Shown piece by piece: positions 8,285 through 14,751 of a DNA stretch of 14,751 bases (position 1 is its first letter; each line of letters starts with the position of its first letter). The DNA is taken from positions 1 through 14,751 of the forward strand of contig UZAE01001185.1 of assembly GCA_900617975.1 (NCBI GenBank). Reading direction: 5' to 3'. The notes beneath the pieces are model-generated. The model was not told the origin of the DNA. It searched no databases and was given only the letters and a program-made list of their open reading frames with translations. This DNA comes from Rodentolepis nana. Lineage: Eukaryota; Platyhelminthes; Cestoda; Cyclophyllidea; Hymenolepididae. The translations under genes were made by a program, and so were the position numbers.

Positions 8285-11200
8285 ATGCGAGTGTTTGTTC
8301 TATTCCTCATAGCGTTGTTTTGTGCAGTGGTGAGGAGTTATAACATTCTTGACGGAAAACGTAAAACCCTCGACTCCAACAACACTGTCACCATTTCCCT
8401 GCCCAATGAATTGCTTATCGATTGTGCAAATCGATTCATTATTCACTCTCTGAAACCCATTAAGAAGGTGACAGTTAACATGACTTCTCACAATCTCTTG
8501 TCAAACGATATTGGATTGAGGGAGTTTCAACCATTTGAGGTCAATGGAACTGGAGGTGAGAACGGATATGTCTACGATTTGAAGTATTACGTACCTATTG
8601 AACTCAAATCTGGCAGTTATTTTGGACTCAATATTACCTTCTATCATTGTCCTCTTGAGTCTTGTCAGAGTCCTGAAGACTTTGACGTAAATAGTGTTCA
8701 ACGATTCGTCCGAATGGTGAGCCATTATGTTCACATACTTGGGGAAACAGATAAACCACTTTATCGTCCTGGAGAGACTGTTAAAATGCGTTTCCTTGCT
8801 CTTACAAGACAAACTATCTTGCCTTCATCGGAATCTCCTACATGGCCAAGTTATCAAGCACTAGGTAAAGATGGGCGTGAGAAGACCGTAGTGGAATTGG
8901 AACCTGAAGTACAGAAGAGACGTAAAGAAGTTCCATACTTTGACTCAATCGAGATAAAAGATCCACTTGACAACACAGTGCAACAATGGAAGAATGTGAC
9001 AACCTTTGAAGCTCTCAACCTCTCATACAATCTCATTAGTGATGCTGCTGAGGGAAGGTGGACGATTGTTGCTCGTGTTCAAGAGGAAAGAGAGGAGGTA
9101 GTGTTTCAAGTGAGACACTATGTTCTTCCTCGTTTCCAGGCCCACGTCACAGTACCAAGAGAAATAGAGCCACAGGACGTGAATGTCACTTTCAGTGTTT
9201 GTGCATCTTACACAAACGGACCAACCATGGCAGGCGTATATGACGCTCAACTCTGCATCTGCAGTCAGCGAGAACTTAGTCGTCAACAGGAAACTAAGAA
9301 GATGATGTCGAAAAATGAATGCAAGAATAACTATGGATCGGTCACTCGACAATGTATGCGTTTCAATGGTGTACTTCATCACACCACCTGCACTAACATC
9401 ACAGCAGACATAGCCAAGTTGGTTGGAGGAAGAGAGCCAGGTTGGGACGATAAATTGGGCGTTTTTGTGGAGGTGACTGAAGAGGCGACGGGTCTGTCGA
9501 TCGTGGTGTCCAACACAGTTGGATTTAAAGATCGACCCGCGACCCAGTTAGAACTGAGCATGCCTTCGTCAATTAAACACGATATCCCAGTAGTGGGGCA
9601 CGTGATTTACAGAAGTAATGGCGATTTAACAAAGGAATTGGAACTTATTGTTCGAGAAGATATCAATGCTTGTGATAGATGGGAGTCTTCGGGCTCCACA
9701 CCTCCAGTACGCCTCAAACGAATTATTGCAGTAGAAAATGGCCGAGATGAATATAAATTTGTTCTCCCTCCAATTGATTTTAAAAAACCGGCTTTAATAG
9801 TCGTACGAAAGATTGGAATAAGAAATGATTCAAATGGGAATGTGTCCTCGTTAGTCAGTGGCAATGACACCAATTCGGATTTGCAATTGCAGGCGAACAA
9901 ACGCCTAAACCTGTGGGATGGAAGAAAAGGATTGGCGATTCAGGTTCATGTGGTGAATAAGAAGAATGTCACTTGTCCAGGTGAGGTAGAATTACAGGTG
10001 ATCTCGAATGAACGCCTTCCTGAGAAAACCACTCTGATGCTACATTTCCTGAAACGTGGACAACATATTTCCAGAACACTCGAGTTACAATCTGACTATA
10101 CATGCAAACCAAGGGACGATGAATTTGGACATTACGAATGCAAGAATGATGGTGATATAATTTGCAAGGAAGGATGGACTGGTCCCAATTGCCTTATTCC
10201 TGTTTGTATCGAGGACTGTGGCAAAGGGGGGATTTGTGTGGCTCCAAATAGGTGTGCGTGCAAACCAGGTTGGAGTGGCGAGTCATGTGAGGCTTGTATT
10301 CCCAGAAAGGGCTGCAAGAATGGTGATTGCATTGAGGGTGAAGATTGTGTCTGCCGTAAAGGATTTGTTGGCAACCTATGCGATAGAGCCGATGTTATCG
10401 TGGAGGGGATTAGTACACCAGGATGGAATGAAATGACTGTAGGCAAGTCAGAGGAAAATGAGGAAGTAACAAGTAGCAGTATTGTCAATACTCCACGAAG
10501 AACAGTGTTCAAACATGTGACTCATCTCCAACTGGACAGCGATTTCGGACCAGAGTTGCGTGCTGTAGCATATGTTTTGGTTGAAGGAAAGATGGCAACC
10601 GATTACCTTCAGATCGAGAATATCCAGTCCTGCTCCTCACCAGCAATAGCTAAGACTTCTCAAAACGAAGGAGGAAGAGGAGGAGAAGGAGAAGGAGGAG
10701 GTTTCCAATTGAGCAGAAGAGTGGCAGCTCCAGGAGAAATGGTGAATATGACTCTGAATCTGACCCGTGCATACTCTACTGGTGATAAGATGACAGGTAC
10801 TTGTTTGTTAAGCACAATCGATGTTGCCACAAAGAATTTCAACACAGTGGGAAGGCGAAACATTGATTTTGAAGCTATAATTGGTGTTCTTAAAGACAAC
10901 CGAGGAAACAATGATCCGAACTGGATTTCGAGCTCAGAGGACGCATATCGTGCAGCTGGAATTGATCTCATCCCTGTTACATCAAACAAGGATTTGGCCG
11001 AACCCCTCGGTGCTTGTCCCACCATTACCAATAGATTTGGTGGTGCTGACGATACTGAACGAAGAGTCAAACCAAAATCTAATGAATCAGGATCTAAAGA
11101 TGCTGCTCCCACACCCCGTCTTCGTGATTTCTTCCCAGAAATTTGGCTCTTTGAGCCTGCTGTACTGACAAATGGAAGTTTCGAGAAGTCGCTCACAGTG

Positions 11201-14200
11201 CCTGATAGCTTGACTTCGTGGGAAGCAAATGCGGTGTGTCTCTTGGGTGATCGCGGTCTTTGGGCTCCAGTTTCCAAGCCTACACTGACTGTCCGAATGC
11301 CTTTCTTCGTGGAATTCGCACCACCATTGGTAGCTCGAAGAGGCGAAACACTCCACCTACCCATTACCATCTTCCTTCACCCCAATGAAAACGCTAGCAA
11401 TCGCATTTGCTACGAAGTTGAAGTGAGCATGCAATCCGATCCAGAGGACTGGAGAATTGTCGGTGCAACCACATTTTCTGCCTGTACCTGTTCGTCCCAA
11501 TCTGGCCAACTAAGTAAGGAGACTTTCCGCCTTCCCATGAGACCACTTCGTATTGGCCAACTCAATCTCACTGCAACGGCGATAGCTAGAAGTGGCACTG
11601 GCATTTGTGATGCTGAGGGAGTCCATTCTTCCAAGGAGGTGTTCACCGTTTCTGACGCTGTTCGACGTTCAATTCGTGTTGAAGCCGAAGGAGTTGAGAA
11701 ACGCGTAACTGTTGGTGGCATCTTCTGCTCACCCCATAGTAAGTGATTTTAAGTCAAATTAAAGTGTACTGTAGTTATCAATTTTGCCTTGAAAAATTGT
11801 TCATTTAACAGATAAATATATTTCAATTTGTAATGTTGGGTGGTCGGTTAGAAGTATCAACAATGTCACACGTCCTGCCTATGTGAATTTAAAACTAATG
11901 CAATGAAAATTCAAGCTTTGGGCGTTTCTCCTTCTCTTCTTGAGGGTGACCGTTTCCTCTTCAGATGATTCAGATGGGATTTTCATTTTAGAACATTTTC
12001 GGCTTCAGTAAGGTTTAGACGCATAAATTCTAACTACACTCATGTGTGCTGGGTCGATGTTTCGATTTGATAAGTGGGAGGTGAAACGGTTGATATTCAC
12101 AACTTCATACCTGTTACAATTGAAATGAATTAATTCATTTCTTCCATTTATCCCTTCCTGTTTTCTCATTCCACGTTGGCAGACTATTTACGAGTTTGAA
12201 TATGAATAAATCTTGAATTTTTTTCATTCACTGTCTTCCGAGTCTGCACTTGAATCAATTAGAAATAGATCAAGTAGAATGGTTACCATTACTTAGAATG
12301 CATTCCTTAAGCGAGTCTTACAATTTGAACAGAAGATGAAGGTTAGTAGGTGATGAAACCTTAATGACGATCCAATTACTGGTTCGATTTGATTAATACG
12401 CATTTCACAATGTTTGCGTTGTAGATTCCTCAAAAGGCGAGCATGAATTGAAAGTTGATTTGGAGGACAAAGAAATAGTGGAGGGTTCTCTTCGAAGTTA
12501 CGTGGCTGTGGGTGGGAGTGCAATCAGTAGGGCCCTTTCCAATCTCGACTCTCTGGTTCAAATGCCCACTGGATGTGGAGAACAAAATCTCGCAAAGGTT
12601 GCACCAAGTGTCTACGTGCTCAAGTATCTTCTCAGTCATCAGAATGCATCCCAACTTCGTCAGAATTCCTTGGCCAGAAAAGCAGCCGGTTATGTTGTCA
12701 GTGGTTTCGATAATGAACTGAAATATCAACATCCCAATAATGGTGCCTTCTCTACATTTGGACCAGAATATGGTGCAAATGGAAGCACTTGGTTAACAGC
12801 ATACGTGTTTGAGGTATTCAGTGAGGCCGACGACCTGCCCTTGTCAATCATCTCGCAACAAAATCTCAGCGCTCACCCTGTTTTAAGTAAGGCTTTCGAC
12901 TTCCTTTTCAGTCAGCAACAAGATGATGGTTGTTTTATCGAATCGGGCAGTAGATTCATGACTTTCATGGGAAACACAGATTCAGATGAAAGCAGGCTAC
13001 TACTTACTTCTCACGTGCTTGCTGCTTTCAGTTCTGCTGGAAGGGCAGTGAAGAAAGCTAAAGGCACTGAATATAGTAGGAGTGTACAATCTGCAATCGA
13101 ATGCATCAAATCAATAGGAGAATCGTTTCCCATTGAAAAATGGTCAACTTCACTGATTGCCAAAGTTCTCTACGCCACAAAGCAGTTCCCGTCGGTGACT
13201 GGGGAATCAATGTTGATGGCAATGATGCATGCCCTAGAGAAACGCTCGACGACAGAATCAACAGTAAGTGGATCTATGAAATGGTGGCAAGAATCGGAGA
13301 AGCAAAGGGAGAAGAAAATCAGTAGCTTCTATTACGATAGATTGAGAGATCTAGAAACTACGGCTTACGCTCTGTTGGCATTGAGTCCTGAAAACATTTC
13401 TCATGACGATCAAATTGCAGTGGGAAAGTGGATATCAAAACAGCAAAATGAGAAGGGTGGCTTCTATTCTACTCACGACACTGTGATGGCTGTTCGAGCT
13501 TTGATTGAAACTGCTCGTCTTTTCCCAACACCTACTGAGTCTACAGGGGTGAAAATTAGAAGTGAGGAAATGTCGGAGGTCGACTTCAGCTTAGAAATCG
13601 GTCCTGAAAATGAATTCATCTCAAATACATTTGAAATAGGAAGACATAATAAGAGCAGTATCAGTAGACTCAGTCTCAGCATTCAATCGTCCAAGCGGGT
13701 GTGTGTCTCTGCTCACTTCACCTCAATCTACAATGTTGTAGAATCGAAGAAGGTGGATGATATCTTTTCTGTGGATGTATCTGTTGACCAAAGTGGCAGC
13801 AATGCTACTGCACTGTGCACGACAGCCCACTCCTCTATTTGTATTCGTCAACCAAATCCCAAAGCAACAGGAATGCTTTTAGTAACTATTCAACCGCCCA
13901 GTGGATGGAATGGGGCAGTGAATGAATTGAAGAAGATTTCTCTTAAAGGAGACCTTCAGAATATCAATTATACGGCTAAAGATCACGTAATCACTGCTTA
14001 TCTTAAAGAATTTGAAGGTGGAATGGCAAGTGGTGAAAGGTGCTTCAATGTGACTCTTTACCAACGAATGTACATTCAGAACTCAAAACAAGGTTCGATT
14101 ACTGCTCGTGACTACTACAATCCAAAGGAGGTGTTGCAACAATCATTCCAACTTGACCCATGTCAAAACTACTGGGAAGCGTCTATGGGAGGACCAACCA

Positions 14201-14733
14201 ATGATCCTATTGAGAAATCATTGACAACCACATCTCCTTTCTTCAATACTGAAGCACCAGACGAGAAGCCAATTTGTCCAACCTGTGGAGATCTCGAGAC
14301 CTCAGTCATGAGCCAATATCTCAACAATTCCTTGTGTCTTCATCATCGACAATTCTTTGTATTCAAGAAGTACAACAAGTCTGAAGAAGGTTCTTTTGAA
14401 GGACTAATGTATACATTCGGTTACGGCAATCATTTGGCCTCATGGAATACCACTTTAAAATGGACCAGCACATGTAAATGCAAAGTGCTGGAGATGGAAA
14501 ACATCATCGGTATTTTTGGAGATGGTGTTTATCCTGGTGTATTAAGTGTTCACGTGGGTGGACATGAATTGGTCAACTTCGACACTACAGTGAAGGGCTT
14601 AGAGGAATTCAAGAAAGCTCTAAAAATTGAAATTGATGCCCTTGAGGAAAGTAGAAGGAAGGACTGGTGCTACGGACACAACGCCTTGTTTGCTCTACAG
14701 AGGAAACTGGCTCCATCGAATAGCACCTTTTAA
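8285..14733 (+). CDS. Secreted A2M/complement-family thioester protein, with DSL-EGF insert and NTR-like tail
   Basis: Proteins of this family circulate or coat surfaces, trap proteases through a bait region, or attach covalently to targets through a thioester. Exons 8285-11738 and 12425-14733 give 1920 residues, against about 1474 for human A2M. A signal peptide covers residues 1-18 (MRVFVLFLIALFCAVVRS). Approximate order: MG1 20-140; MG2 from 150 (GETDKPLYRPGETVKMRF at 153); MG3 from 273 (VRHYVLPRF); MG4 418-525; MG5 550-785, split by a cysteine-rich insert at 607-699; MG6 to about 990 with bait region 912-948 and FFPEIW at 949; MG7 from 1003; CUB halves about 1140-1190 and 1517-1620; thioester domain with GCGEQN at 1201-1206; receptor-binding domain 1630-1732; extra six-cysteine tail 1769-1900. 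The start at 8285 is preferred over an in-frame ATG at 8216 because the signal peptide begins here. No anaphylatoxin domain, GPI signal or transmembrane end is seen. Whether it is a trap or an opsonin cannot be told from sequence. Confidence 0.95.
10103..10381 (+). other. DSL (second half) + EGF1 + EGF2 module within MG5
   Basis: Residues 607-699 carry 16 cysteines. The first four (607, 619, 627, 636) are spaced C-x11-C-x7-C-x8-C and include KPRDDEFGHY and EGWTGPNC, the signature of the second half of the DSL domain of Delta/Serrate/Jagged Notch ligands. Six more (641, 645, 651, 657, 659, 668) and six after them (671, 677, 682, 688, 690, 699) form two compact EGF repeats with the short loops of Notch-ligand EGF1 and EGF2. 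The first DSL cysteine pair is absent. MG5-like strands resume near residue 741, so the module appears to sit in a loop of that domain. Reading frame and exon are continuous on both sides. Confidence 0.85.
10667..10705 (+). repeat. Gly/Glu/Arg-rich linker repeat in the coding region
   Basis: A GGA/GAA trinucleotide-like tract encodes a Gly-Glu-Arg run (about residues 795-806) between the end of MG5 and the start of MG6. It keeps frame and is probably a flexible inter-domain loop that expanded by replication slippage. Confidence 0.75.
11018..11128 (+). other. Predicted bait region of the thioester protein
   Basis: Residues about 912-948 lie after a conserved Cys-Pro and immediately before FFPEIW, the place of the A2M bait region. 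The segment is hydrophilic, low in hydrophobics and rich in Arg, Lys, Asp, Glu, Ser and Pro (ERRVKPK, TPRLR). It thus offers many trypsin-like sites and few large aromatic ones. Assignment rests on position and composition; no RxK/RR furin site is seen. Confidence 0.6.
11739..12424 (+). other. Sole intron of the thioester-protein gene, 686 nt, phase 1
   Basis: The donor GTAAGTG at 11739 and the acceptor GCGTTGTAG ending at 12424 join CAT-A to AT-TCC, giving His1151-Asn1152-Ser1153 in frame. Without splicing, translation stops at TGA a few codons past the donor. The join restores the usual family order, from a Cys after MG7 into the lead-in to the thioester domain. The intron holds no open frame or repeat that I recognise. 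Confidence 0.95.
12571..12588 (+). other. Thioester motif GCGEQN
   Basis: Encodes Gly1201-Asn1206. Cys1202 and Gln1205 would form the internal beta-cysteinyl-gamma-glutamyl thioester. The surrounding VQMPTGCGEQNLAK matches the family consensus. All residues needed for bond formation are present, so the protein is predicted to be thioester-active. Confidence 0.95.
14275..14670 (+). other. NTR/C345C-like C-terminal domain
   Basis: After the receptor-binding domain and a Thr/Ser/Pro-rich linker (about 1740-1765), residues 1769-1900 carry six cysteines (1769, 1772, 1789, 1835, 1837, 1900). The pattern is CPTC, then a Cys followed by a beta-like FFVFKKY, then a CKC just before a hydrophobic strand ending IIGIFG. 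This resembles netrin-type modules such as the C345C domain ending complement C3, C4 and C5. Sequence identity is low and the call rests on cysteine layout and strand pattern. Confidence 0.5.
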
Positions 14734-14751
14734 TCCAAGTCATGAATCAAT

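Noticed and set aside
10132..11370. Long minus-strand open frames (up to 236 codons) opposite exon 1 of the thioester gene
   Set aside because: They lie wholly opposite a well-supported coding exon and have the composition of an antisense shadow; no known domain.
8285..14733. Calling the gene simply CD109 or complement C3
   Set aside because: There is no GPI-anchor end as in CD109, no anaphylatoxin domain or tetrabasic processing site as in C3, and two modules not expected together. A family-level name is safer.

Overview
The window is eukaryotic genomic DNA: spliced genes with GT-AG introns, long AT-rich gene-poor stretches, minisatellites and poly-G tracts. Two genes can be read with confidence. 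Both look metazoan. The two 42-nt introns in one of them would suit a flatworm, perhaps a tapeworm, but that assignment is an inference from gene style only; nothing here fixes the species.

Layout. Bases 1-1300 hold a mosaic of diverged tandem repeats (81-, 40-, 42- and 34-bp periods), followed by a short GC-rich segment. Bases 1300-3100 are gene-poor and carry two long poly-G tracts. A possible last exon of an unrecognised plus-strand gene ends at 3300. Converging on it from the other strand is a complete three-exon gene for RPB5/POLR2E (3350-4051), the subunit shared by RNA polymerases I, II and III. A perfect 16-bp AT palindrome lies between the two stop codons. Bases 4052-8200 show no gene I can support, apart from one intron-like element.

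The right half (8285-14733) is a complete two-exon gene for a secreted thioester protein of the alpha-2-macroglobulin/complement family, 1920 residues long with an intact GCGEQN thioester. Its design is unusual. A 93-residue block with 16 cysteines sits inside macroglobulin domain 5. It has the spacing of the second half of a DSL domain plus EGF1 and EGF2 of Delta/Jagged Notch ligands. After the receptor-binding domain there is a further C-terminal region with six cysteines that looks like a netrin-type (NTR/C345C) module, which in this superfamily belongs to complement C3/C4/C5 rather than to A2M or CD109. The gene has one 686-nt intron, placed just before the thioester domain, although relatives elsewhere have dozens of exons.

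The polymerase gene is housekeeping. The thioester protein probably acts outside the cell, as a protease trap or an opsonin-like factor. Nothing in the sequence ties the two genes together functionally.
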